Assembly (NCBI RefSeq): GCF_040219335.1
Contig: NZ_JAVJSQ010000019.1
Span: 496,001-560,000 of the forward strand
Direction: 5' to 3'
DNA length: 64,000 nucleotides
Origin: Gimesia sp.
GTDB lineage: Bacteria > Planctomycetota > Planctomycetia > Planctomycetales > Planctomycetaceae
This document shows positions 6,433 through 15,341 of this stretch, piece after piece (position 1 is the first letter of the stretch; each line of letters begins with the position of its first letter). Below the pieces are notes generated by a model. It made no database searches. It saw only the letters and a program-made list of their open reading frames with translations, and was not told where the DNA came from. Position numbers and translations under genes: made by a program.

Positions 6433-9429
6433 ATGGCACTCCGACGGTCCCCCCTGCTCTTTCTACTGTTCTGGCTGAGTCTCGTCTCGTCCGATCTGGC
6501 TGCGCAGGACCGTACCCTCGACTTTAAAACCGACATCGCCCCGCTGTTCGCCGACCACTGTGTGCGCTGCCATTCACCCGATAATACCAAAGGGGGCGTA
6601 TCACTGGCCGGCGTTCAGGATCTGCTGGACAACGGGTATCTGACTCCGAGAAAGCCGGACGAGAGCTATCTGCTGGAACTGGTCACCTCCCAGGAGGGGA
6701 AGCCGCCGGCCATGCCTCAGGAAGCGTCCCCGCTGTCAGACAAGCAGGTCGCGCTGCTCACCCGCTGGATACGCGAAGGCGCGGTCTGGCCCAAAGACGT
6801 GGTGGTCAAACAGAAATCCAAGGCCGATACCAGCTGGTGGTCTCTGCAGCCTTTGAAAGAAGATTTTGCTGCGATCAAGCCGGCTTCTGCTGAACAGGGA
6901 CTGACCATCGATGATTTCATCCGTCAGAAACTGGCTGCAGAACAGCTGACATTGAGCCCTGCTGCAGATCGCCGCACACTGATCCGCCGTCTGGCCTTTG
7001 ACCTGCATGGGCTTCCTCCGGATCCGGCCGCAGTGGATGCGTTTGTGAATGATCCCGATCCACGGGCCTACGAAAAGCTGGTTGACCGCATGCTGGCTTC
7101 GCCCCGGTATGGGGAACGCATGGCACAGCACTGGCTCGACCTGGCACATTATGCGGACACGCATGGCTTTGAGCGGGATAAACGCCGCGACAATGCCTGG
7201 CGTTACAGGGATTATGTGATAGCTGCCTTTAATGCGGACAAACCGTATGCCCGTTTTCTGCAGGAACAGATCGCCGGGGATGTCCTCTGGCCGGATGACG
7301 AACAGGCCATCATCGCCACCGGCTTCCTGGCCGCGGGACCATGGGACTTTGTGGGGCAGGTTGAAACCAAAAGCGATGTTCTGCGTCGCTCCGCCCGTTC
7401 GCTGGACCTGGATGATATGGCGACGCAGGTCATGACGGCCTGCATGGGCATCACCATCAACTGTGCCCGCTGTCATGATCACAAGCTGGATCCGATCACA
7501 CAGAAAGAGTATTACCAGTTGCGGGCGGTCTTCGCGGGTGTCAAACGAGCCGAACGCGTCGTCAGCCAATCCGCAATCAAGGAATATGAGAGCAGAAAAC
7601 AGGAGCTGACAGCTCAGCTCAACGACATTGATTACCGGATCAGCAAACTGGAAGGGACCGGGCTGGATCTGGCAGACATCGTCGGTGGAGGCAACGGTCT
7701 GGGGACGGGAGCCTTTCGCCAGGGGATCGACGCCCGCACCGCGAAGGTTCAGACCCGCGACTTCGGTGCATTAGGCAATGTGCAGACCAACCGGTTTGTC
7801 GCATCAGCGTTCAACTTCGTCGACGGCGTCTTCATCCCCGACGGGCAGGCAGGGAACGCGAATATCATTGTGAGTTCTACCGGAACCACGATTACGGGGC
7901 TCCCCCAGACCTCCGGTAAAGCGTGGGACATGATCCGCAACGGCCCGGTCGCCAGCCAACATTCTCCCGAATTGGACGGAATCGACTTTACCGCAGCGGG
8001 ACACAGCCTGCTGGGCCTGCATGCGAATTCCGGGATTACGTTTGACCTGCAGAAAATTCGCCAGTCCACACAACTGGCTGAGCTGAAATTCACAGCGAAA
8101 CTGGGTTACTTTGGTGCCAGCGGTCCGTTTCAGGCGGATGTGCGGGTTTTTGTGGATGGGGAAGAAGTTGCGAAGTATACGCAACTCAAACGGGAAGCAG
8201 GCCTGCAGCAGCTTGACATCGACCTGCCCTCGTCAGCCCGTTTCCTGACACTGATCGCAACCGATGGCGGCAACGGCTACAGCCATGATCAGGTCGGTTT
8301 TGGCGATCCCCGTCTGGTCTCAGCGACACCCCGCAAAATGGAACCGGCAGAGAAACAGGAACTGGCACAACTGAATGCTCAGCGGAAGCAGGTGGCATCC
8401 CGTTTGAAGTCACTGGGTTCCCCGCCCCGGTTCTACGGCGTCGTCAAGAATGAGAAAATGCCGGAAGTGCATCTGCTGGTGCGTGGAAATCCTGAAGCAC
8501 CTGCTGAAGAAGTACTGGCTCCTGCTGCCCTCGCTTCACTACAGATGCTGGAGCCTGAACTGGGATCAACCAAGAGCAGTCAAGGCGAACGCCGTGCCGC
8601 ACTGGCGGAGTGGATTACGCATCCCGACAATCCCCTGACTAAGCGGGTGATCGTAAATCGACTCTGGCTCTGGCACTTTGGTCAGAGCATTGTGAAAACG
8701 CCGAGTGACTTCGGTTATGGCGGGGGACGTCCTTCCCATCCGGAACTGCTCGACTGGCTGGCAGGCGAACTGCAGCGGCAGAACGGTTCATTAAAAGCGA
8801 TGCAACGACTGATTCTGTTGAGCGACACTTATCGACAGCAGTCGCGGGCGGAAGCCGATCAGCGTGGCTACAAAGTGGATGCAGACAACCGTCTGCTCTG
8901 GCACCAGAATCCGCGACGCAGAGAAGCCGAAGCGATTCGCGATGCGGTACTGTTTGTGAGTGGTAAACTGAATCCGCAACGGGGCGGCCCCGGATTTGAA
9001 GATTTTCAATACCAGGACGCTTATGCACCGATCTACACGTATGTGACTGCGGACAAACCTGAATTGTGGCGACGCAGTATCTACCGTTATCGTGTGCGGA
9101 CGACTCCCAACCGGTTTCTAACCACACTCGACTGCCCCGATCCCGCAAACCTCACGGCCCGCAGATTGACAACGACCACGCCGCTGCAGTCACTGGCGTT
9201 GTATAACAATGATTTCATGTTAAGACAGGCCCGCTATTTCGCCGTACGGATCAAAGAGGAAGTGGGTTCCCAAACCGACGCTCAGGTCCAACGGGCCTTC
9301 CAGCTGGCACTGGGGCGAAAGCCGACCACGCAGGAAGCCGGGCTGGCCAGTGATTTCGTTACCCAACAGGACCTGTTTGCCCTCTGTCGCTCCCTCTTGA
9401 ATTCGAATGAGTTTGTCTATGTCGATTAA
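6433..9429 (+). CDS. Planctomycete cytochrome protein: PSCyt1-PSCyt2(DUF1549)-NPCBM-like-PSD1(DUF1553)
   Basis: A 998-residue exported protein of the family expanded in Planctomycetes. It has a signal peptide, then PSCyt1 with a heme site CVRCH (Cys43/Cys46/His47), then DUF1549 (about 155-370) with a second heme-like CARCH at 344-348. An inserted beta-rich region (about 530-640) resembles NPCBM carbohydrate-binding modules (VRVFVDGEEV, then LIATDGGNGYSHDQ). DUF1553 occupies about 690-980. Members are thought to be periplasmic or outer-membrane redox or polysaccharide-linked proteins; no biochemical role is established. The 3' end overlaps the DUF1501 gene by 11 nt. The NPCBM-like insert is not found in the second paralogue in this window. 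Confidence 0.9.
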   Translation: MALRRSPLLFLLFWLSLVSSDLAAQDRTLDFKTDIAPLFADHCVRCHSPDNTKGGVSLAGVQDLLDNGYLTPRKPDESYLLELVTSQEGKPPAMPQEASPLSDKQVALLTRWIREGAVWPKDVVVKQKSKADTSWWSLQPLKEDFAAIKPASAEQGLTIDDFIRQKLAAEQLTLSPAADRRTLIRRLAFDLHGLPPDPAAVDAFVNDPDPRAYEKLVDRMLASPRYGERMAQHWLDLAHYADTHGFERDKRRDNAWRYRDYVIAAFNADKPYARFLQEQIAGDVLWPDDEQAIIATGFLAAGPWDFVGQVETKSDVLRRSARSLDLDDMATQVMTACMGITINCARCHDHKLDPITQKEYYQLRAVFAGVKRAERVVSQSAIKEYESRKQELTAQLNDIDYRISKLEGTGLDLADIVGGGNGLGTGAFRQGIDARTAKVQTRDFGALGNVQTNRFVASAFNFVDGVFIPDGQAGNANIIVSSTGTTITGLPQTSGKAWDMIRNGPVASQHSPELDGIDFTAAGHSLLGLHANSGITFDLQKIRQSTQLAELKFTAKLGYFGASGPFQADVRVFVDGEEVAKYTQLKREAGLQQLDIDLPSSARFLTLIATDGGNGYSHDQVGFGDPRLVSATPRKMEPAEKQELAQLNAQRKQVASRLKSLGSPPRFYGVVKNEKMPEVHLLVRGNPEAPAEEVLAPAALASLQMLEPELGSTKSSQGERRAALAEWITHPDNPLTKRVIVNRLWLWHFGQSIVKTPSDFGYGGGRPSHPELLDWLAGELQRQNGSLKAMQRLILLSDTYRQQSRAEADQRGYKVDADNRLLWHQNPRRREAEAIRDAVLFVSGKLNPQRGGPGFEDFQYQDAYAPIYTYVTADKPELWRRSIYRYRVRTTPNRFLTTLDCPDPANLTARRLTTTTPLQSLALYNNDFMLRQARYFAVRIKEEVGSQTDAQVQRAFQLALGRKPTTQEAGLASDFVTQQDLFALCRSLLNSNEFVYVD

Positions 9430-10891
9430 ACTTCAAATGCAGCAGTCGCTGCCGCAGCAGCCAGAAGTGCCCTCAGCGGCGCCACTGTTCTCGCGTCGTC
9501 AGTTTCTGCAGACGGCAGGGGGCGGCTTCAGTGGCATGGCCTTAATGGCGATGCTGGCCGGTGAAACGAAGGCTGAACCGCACTATCCTGCCAAGGCGAA
9601 ACGCGTGATTCAGATTTTCTGTCCGGGTGGAATGAGCCATGTCGACACCTTCGATTTTAAACCGGCATTAGAGAAACGGGCGGGACAGCCCTTTGACCCG
9701 GACGGCAAGCTGCAGTTCTTCGCGTCGAAACCGGGCAACTGTCAGCCTGGTTACTGGAAGTTCAAACGGCATGGGGAATCGGGCCTCTGGATGAGTGATC
9801 TGTTTCCCAAGCTGGCGAACTGCATTGACGACATGTCGTTCATTTATTCGATGCACAGTAAAACGGCCCTGCATGGCCCCGCCTGTTTCATGATGAATAC
9901 GGGATTCACGCTGCCCGGCTTTCCCAGCATGGGAGCCTGGGTGACTTACGGTCTGGGGAGCGAAGCGGAGGATCTGCCCGCATTCGTCGTACTGCCCGAT
10001 CCACGGGGACTGCCTCCCGGTGGCATCATCAACTGGGGCGCCGGATTTCTGCCCGCGGTGCATCAGGCGACGACACTCGATACATCTAATCCCCGGCAGC
10101 CCATTGCCGACCTCTTTCCACCGGATGAGTTCGCAGCGCAGACCAAACAGAGCGAACAGCCGGGACTCGACTTCCTCCAGAAACTGAATCGCCTGCATCA
10201 GCAACCCCGTTCCGGTAACAGCGAACTGGATGCGCGAATCAAGGCGTATGAGATGGCAGCCCGCCTGCAGTTAAGTGCACCGGAGGTGACCGACCTCGCC
10301 TCTGAGACGACCGCGACCCGCGACCTGTATGATGTCGATCATCCCGAAATCGGTCCCTTTGGACGACAGTGTCTGCTGGCGCGGAGACTGGCAGAACGGG
10401 GCGTGCGGTTCGTGCAGATTTATTGCGGTGCGGAGAACACGACAGCCAAAAAGATTCGTCCGAACTGGGACAGCCACGAAGACCTGGTCCGCGACCACGG
10501 ATACTGGGGGGCTGTGCTCGATACCGGAGCCGCCGCTTTACTGCAGGATCTGAAGCAGCGGGGCATGCTGGACGATACGCTCGTCATCTGTACGACCGAG
10601 TTTGGTCGACAACCGGCAGGTCAGGGGAAACAGAGTAAGGGTCGTGACCATAACGCGGGTGCCTTTACGTCCTGGCTGGCGGGCGGGGGCATCAAAGGGG
10701 GCGTCGGCTATGGGGCCACCGATGAGCTGGGCTTCAAAGCGGTCGAATCGCCGGCTTACAGTTACGATCTGCACGCCACGGCTCTGCATCTGTTGGGGAT
10801 CGATCATACAAAACTGACGTTTTATCATAACGGAATCGAACGCCGTCTGACCGACGTGCATGGTCACGTCATTCAGGAACTGCTGTCCTGA
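9419..10891 (+). CDS. Tat-exported DUF1501 protein
   Basis: A DUF1501 protein of 490 residues, related to the alkaline phosphatase/sulfatase superfamily and typically partnered with DUF1549/DUF1553 proteins. A twin-arginine signal SRRQFLQTAGG is near residue 25. Other family features are SHVDTFDFKP near the N-terminus, TTEFGRQP, and GRDHN near the C-terminus. The ATG at 9419 is chosen because it lies inside the Tyr-Val-Asp-stop codons of the upstream gene, exactly as in the second pair at 13863; an in-frame ATG at 9407 is an alternative. The overlap predicts coupled translation. Substrate unknown. Confidence 0.88.
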   Translation: MSIKLQMQQSLPQQPEVPSAAPLFSRRQFLQTAGGGFSGMALMAMLAGETKAEPHYPAKAKRVIQIFCPGGMSHVDTFDFKPALEKRAGQPFDPDGKLQFFASKPGNCQPGYWKFKRHGESGLWMSDLFPKLANCIDDMSFIYSMHSKTALHGPACFMMNTGFTLPGFPSMGAWVTYGLGSEAEDLPAFVVLPDPRGLPPGGIINWGAGFLPAVHQATTLDTSNPRQPIADLFPPDEFAAQTKQSEQPGLDFLQKLNRLHQQPRSGNSELDARIKAYEMAARLQLSAPEVTDLASETTATRDLYDVDHPEIGPFGRQCLLARRLAERGVRFVQIYCGAENTTAKKIRPNWDSHEDLVRDHGYWGAVLDTGAAALLQDLKQRGMLDDTLVICTTEFGRQPAGQGKQSKGRDHNAGAFTSWLAGGGIKGGVGYGATDELGFKAVESPAYSYDLHATALHLLGIDHTKLTFYHNGIERRLTDVHGHVIQELLS

Positions 10892-10903
10892 TGTATTTTT
10901 GTC

Positions 10904-10932
10904 TTGAATGACCTGCTGTCTTACAGTAGAAT
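10904..10932 (+). promoter_or_regulatory. Promoter of the second cytochrome/DUF1501 operon
   Basis: -35 TTGAAT (10904-10909) and -10 TAGAAT (10927-10932), spacer 17 nt, about 58 nt before the start at 10997. It implies the second pair is transcribed separately from the first although both point the same way. Confidence 0.5.
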
Positions 10933-10996
10933 CTAAATATAGTTAAGTAAATCGCCGCGCTTACCAGAAACCTCACTCCCACCTGCCTGCATCAAT

Positions 10997-13873
10997 ATGA
11001 ATTTCAAGCGATGTGCTCTACTCCTGTTTCTGCTACTGCTGAGCTCATTTTCTGCACAAACCGGCTCCGCTGAGGAGAAAAAAACGCCCGTTTTCGAATC
11101 GGACATTCAGCCCATTTTTTCCGCCAAGTGCGGTAAATGTCACTGGGATAAGGTCCGTAAGGGGGGCCTGGATCTCTCCCGCATCGAAGGTCTGCATAAA
11201 GGGGGCGAATCGGGTGAATCATCGCTGGCGGAAACTGTCGATGAGAGCATGTTGTGGATCATGATCGATGGAGGCGGCATGCCTCCCGATGACTCACCGC
11301 AGTTGACTGAAGACGAGCTGGCGCTGATCCGCAAATGGCTCGAAACGGGAGCCCAGGCAGAAAAGCCGATTCAACTGGAAGAAGAAAAGCTCAACCAGCA
11401 CGATGTGCTGCCGATTGTCTTACTGCGTTGTACCGCCTGTCATGGCGCGGCACTTAAACGGGGCGGTCTCGATCTGCGCACGCCGGCGAGCATGCGGAAA
11501 GGGGGCGAACATGGTCCCGCTTTTGTCGCAGGCAAGCCGGAAGAGAGTCTGATGATTAAGCGGATTGAAAGCCAGGCCTGTCCGCCGCGTGAGCTGCTGC
11601 TCAAGTTCTTTGTCCGCCGACCGCCGGAATCAGAAGTCGAGAAACTGAAGAACTGGATTGCCGCTGGTGCTCCGGTGGCCGATATCGCGCCCGACGTCGC
11701 CACCACGGGGCCGGATCCCCTGGTGACTGCAGAAGATCGTGAGCACTGGGCCTTTCAACCGCCCAAAGCACCCGAAAACGTGAAGTCCATCGATGAATTA
11801 ATCCAGAAACAACTCAAGGCACACGAACTGGATTTTTCCCCGGAAGCGGACCGCGACACATTGATTCGACGAGCCTATGTCGATCTGATCGGCATGCCCC
11901 CTCCCGTTGAAGAATGGAAGTACTGGCGAACCAGCGACGATCCGCACTGGTATCAGACGATGATCGATCAGTTGCTGGCCTCACCCCACTATGGAGAACG
12001 CTGGGGACGTTACTGGCTGGATGTCGCCGGCTATGCTGATTCTGAAGGGGGTGTCTCCTCGGATCCACTGCGGGCCGTTGCCTGGAAGTACCGCGATTAC
12101 GTCATCGACGCCTTTAATAAAGACAAACCATACGATCGCTTCCTGCTGGAACAGATTGCCGGCGATGAACTGATCGATGTGCAGCAAGCGCCCGAAGTTA
12201 CCCAGGAAATGGTCGACAACCTGGTCGCGACCGGATTCCTGCGCATGGGCATCGACCAGACCGGTTCCCGCACGATGAACTTCGTCCCGGAACGACTGGG
12301 AGTCATCGACGACGCAATTAACGTCATGGGCTCAGGTGTCATGGGGCTGACCATGGAATGTGCCCGCTGTCATTCGCACAAGTATGATCCGATTCCCCAC
12401 CGTGATTATTACCGGTTCAAAGCGGTCTTCCAGGGAGCACTGGATGAATACGACTGGCTTACATTCAAGAATCGTTCGCTGGAGTTGGGCACCCCGGAAC
12501 AGAAACAACGGGTCAAACAGACCAATCCGGTCCTCAACAAAGAGCTGAAGCAGCTCGCTGCCCAGCGCAGAAAGGCAGAAGCAGATCTGCAGCTGGAACT
12601 GCTCAAGCAGCATTATCCGGAGCAGAGTGAAGAGGATCGCCAGAAAACGCTGCGGGCCCTGAAAATCGCCGATAACAACCGGACGCAGGAACAGCGAATC
12701 CTGGTCGAAAAGTTGAGAACCGCCGAGCTTATGCCGGAGACGGCCTGGAATGACGCGGTGCAGGCAGCCAAACAGCGACTGAAGGAGACCGATCAGGAGA
12801 CAGCACGCGTGCAGGCGAAGATGGAACCGCCTTTGACGATTCGTGCACTCTGGGATCGCGGACGTCCTTCCCCCACGTATATCCTGCGACGCGGAGAACA
12901 CGCGCAACCGGGTGAACTGGTTGGTCCGGGGGCACCTGCAGTGTTGGATCCGCCGGGAACGCCGTTCGTCGTCAAACCTCCCTTCCCCGAGGGCACTCCG
13001 AAAACCGGTCGCCGTCTGGCGCTGGCCCGCTGGTTGACGCGGGACGATCATCCACTGACCGCGCGGGTCATGGTAAACCGCGTCTGGTATCACCATTTTG
13101 GAACCGGCCTGGTCAAATCGCTGGAGAATTTTGGCGTCAAAGGGGAACGACCCTCGCATCCCGAACTGCTGGACTGGCTGGCTGTCCGCTTCGTCGAAGA
13201 GGGCTGGAGCATCAAAGAACTGCACCGTCTGATTATGAACTCCCGAACCTATCGCCAGTCGAGTCAGATCAGTGACGCGATCCAGAAACACGATCCGCAG
13301 AATCGCCTCTTGTCACATTTCCCGCTGCGGCGGATGAATGCAGAGGCACTCCGCGATTCCCTGCTGTTTATCTCCGGTAAACTGGATGACAATGCCGGCG
13401 GTCCCCCCGATTCGGTCAGCGTCGATCAGAATGGTCTGGTGAGCGCAAATGCAACCGCCGAGGGGGGCTGGAGACGCAGTATCTATCTGCAATACCGACG
13501 AACGCAGATTCCGACGATGCTGGACACCTTCGATTATCCCGAAATGGGGCCCAACTGTGTCACGCGGAGTATTTCTACTGTCTCACCCCAGTCACTGATG
13601 CTGATGAACAATGAACGGGTCCGCGACCTGGCGGTGGCCTTTGCGGACCGGGTTCAGCAGACGCTGGCAAAGCAGAACCAGGACTCCCCTGCAGCCCGCG
13701 TTGAGCTGGTTTACGAAATGGCTCTCTGTCGTCCCCCCAGTGAAACCGAACGCAAACTGGGGGTAGAGACTCTCAAGGAACTGGAGACCAGCTGGAACGA
13801 AAATTCCCAGGCGGCCCTGGAGACGTATTGCCATACGATCCTGAATTCCGCTGCATTCCTTTATGTTGATTAG
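10997..13873 (+). CDS. Planctomycete cytochrome protein with two PSCyt1 domains, DUF1549 and DUF1553
   Basis: A 958-residue exported protein. After a signal peptide it carries two PSCyt1-type heme sites, CGKCH (Cys45/Cys48/His49) and CTACH (Cys145/Cys148/His149), each followed by a GGLDL motif. DUF1549 (about 265-480) contains a third CARCH at 455-459. A charged helical, probably coiled-coil segment (about 500-610) follows, then DUF1553 (about 670-945). Compared with the gene at 6433 it has an extra cytochrome domain and lacks the carbohydrate-binding-like insert. It overlaps the next DUF1501 gene by 11 nt. Function is not known experimentally; family context suggests envelope redox chemistry tied to polymer use. 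Confidence 0.9.
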   Translation: MNFKRCALLLFLLLLSSFSAQTGSAEEKKTPVFESDIQPIFSAKCGKCHWDKVRKGGLDLSRIEGLHKGGESGESSLAETVDESMLWIMIDGGGMPPDDSPQLTEDELALIRKWLETGAQAEKPIQLEEEKLNQHDVLPIVLLRCTACHGAALKRGGLDLRTPASMRKGGEHGPAFVAGKPEESLMIKRIESQACPPRELLLKFFVRRPPESEVEKLKNWIAAGAPVADIAPDVATTGPDPLVTAEDREHWAFQPPKAPENVKSIDELIQKQLKAHELDFSPEADRDTLIRRAYVDLIGMPPPVEEWKYWRTSDDPHWYQTMIDQLLASPHYGERWGRYWLDVAGYADSEGGVSSDPLRAVAWKYRDYVIDAFNKDKPYDRFLLEQIAGDELIDVQQAPEVTQEMVDNLVATGFLRMGIDQTGSRTMNFVPERLGVIDDAINVMGSGVMGLTMECARCHSHKYDPIPHRDYYRFKAVFQGALDEYDWLTFKNRSLELGTPEQKQRVKQTNPVLNKELKQLAAQRRKAEADLQLELLKQHYPEQSEEDRQKTLRALKIADNNRTQEQRILVEKLRTAELMPETAWNDAVQAAKQRLKETDQETARVQAKMEPPLTIRALWDRGRPSPTYILRRGEHAQPGELVGPGAPAVLDPPGTPFVVKPPFPEGTPKTGRRLALARWLTRDDHPLTARVMVNRVWYHHFGTGLVKSLENFGVKGERPSHPELLDWLAVRFVEEGWSIKELHRLIMNSRTYRQSSQISDAIQKHDPQNRLLSHFPLRRMNAEALRDSLLFISGKLDDNAGGPPDSVSVDQNGLVSANATAEGGWRRSIYLQYRRTQIPTMLDTFDYPEMGPNCVTRSISTVSPQSLMLMNNERVRDLAVAFADRVQQTLAKQNQDSPAARVELVYEMALCRPPSETERKLGVETLKELETSWNENSQAALETYCHTILNSAAFLYVD

Positions 13874-15341
13874 TACGATGAAGCATTCTTCCGAACCACT
13901 GCAGACACGTCGTGACTTTTTTGCCCGGACCAGCGATGGCATCATGGGCGCAGCGCTGACGCACCTGTTCTGCCAGGACTTTTTTGGCGGAACCCAGGCA
14001 CTCGCATCCGAGTCAGAACACGCGCCACAACAGTACAACCTGAAACCCAAGGAACCACACCATCCGCCCAAAGCGACATCGGTGATCCACCTGTTTATGA
14101 ACGGGGGGCCGAGCCAGATGGATCTGTTCGATCCCAAGCCGGTGCTGGACAAGATGGATGGCAAACCCTATCCGGGAAACATCGAAGACCTGGGGAACTC
14201 GAACACGAGCAGCATCGGGGAAATGCTGGGTGGACAATACAAGTTCGCCCGTCACGGGGAATCGGGAATGTGGATGGCCGACGTCCTGCCGGAAACTGCG
14301 AAGCTGACCGACGAACTCTGTCTGATCAATTCGATGTGGACCGACCACCCCAACCACGACAATGCCCTGTATAAAATTCACAGCGGGCGGCTGTTCATGG
14401 GCTATCCCACGTTTGGCTCGTGGACCGTCTACGGCCTGGGCACCGAAAATCAGAATCTGCCCGCATACGTCGTGCTGACAGATCCCCTGGGGGCTCCCAA
14501 GAACGGTACCCGCAACTGGTCAGCCGGCTTTCTGCCTCCGACTTACCAGGGAACGCGGCTGCGTCCGACCGGTTCGCCTATCCTGAACCTGAAACCGCAG
14601 TACGAGCAGCCTTCCGCGGTGACCGAGTCTGCGCAGAAACTGCTGAACCAGCTGGATGAGATTCATCGTAAAGAGCGTCCCTATAATCCACTGCTGGATG
14701 CCCGTATCGAATCCTACAGCCTGGCGGCACGGATGCAGATGTCGGCTACCGAAGCCCTGGACCTTTCCAAGGAAACGAAACCGACACTGGAACAGTATGG
14801 TATCGGCGAGAAAGCGACCGACTCGTATGGGCGTCGCTGTCTGCTGGCCCGCCGTCTGGTGGAACGGGGTGTGCGGTTTGTACAGATCTTCCTGGAAGAA
14901 CAACCGTGGGACAGTCACGCCGACCTGAATGCCAACCATCGGCTGATGTGCGAACGCACGGACAAACCAGTAGCCGGACTGCTGCGTGACCTGAAACAGC
15001 GGGGACTGCTCGATAACACACTGGTCATCTGGGGCGGTGAATTCGGACGGACGCCGACCACCCAGAAATCATCGAACGGTTATTCGGGCCGCGATCACAA
15101 CATGCAGGCTTTCACTTCCTGGATGGCCGGCGGTGGCGTGAAAGGGGGCACGACCTACGGCGTCACCGATGATTTCGGACACAGCGTCGTCGAGAATCCG
15201 GTGAGCGTGCATGACTTCCATGCAACCATCTTACACCTCCTGGGTCTGCATCATCAGAAACTGCACTTCACCCGCAGCGGTCTGGAAGAGCGCCTGACCG
15301 GGGTCAAACCGCCTCGCGTGGTCAAGGAGATCATCAGTTGA
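13863..15341 (+). CDS. Tat-exported DUF1501 protein
   Basis: A 492-residue DUF1501 protein, partner of the upstream cytochrome gene. The twin-arginine motif TRRDFFARTSDG lies near residue 17. Family features include NGGPSQMDLFDPKP, GGEFGRTP and GRDHNMQAFTSW. The ATG at 13863 overlaps the upstream stop by 11 nt, the same arrangement as in the first pair; an ATG five codons later is possible. Its stop overlaps the TTG start of the amidohydrolase gene, so three genes form one coupled unit. Substrate unknown. Confidence 0.88.
   Translation: MLISTMKHSSEPLQTRRDFFARTSDGIMGAALTHLFCQDFFGGTQALASESEHAPQQYNLKPKEPHHPPKATSVIHLFMNGGPSQMDLFDPKPVLDKMDGKPYPGNIEDLGNSNTSSIGEMLGGQYKFARHGESGMWMADVLPETAKLTDELCLINSMWTDHPNHDNALYKIHSGRLFMGYPTFGSWTVYGLGTENQNLPAYVVLTDPLGAPKNGTRNWSAGFLPPTYQGTRLRPTGSPILNLKPQYEQPSAVTESAQKLLNQLDEIHRKERPYNPLLDARIESYSLAARMQMSATEALDLSKETKPTLEQYGIGEKATDSYGRRCLLARRLVERGVRFVQIFLEEQPWDSHADLNANHRLMCERTDKPVAGLLRDLKQRGLLDNTLVIWGGEFGRTPTTQKSSNGYSGRDHNMQAFTSWMAGGGVKGGTTYGVTDDFGHSVVENPVSVHDFHATILHLLGLHHQKLHFTRSGLEERLTGVKPPRVVKEIIS

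Noticed and set aside
6433-15341. Recent tandem duplication of the cytochrome/DUF1501 pair
   Set aside because: The two copies differ strongly in domain content and sequence, so this is an old paralogous pair and not a recent repeat.
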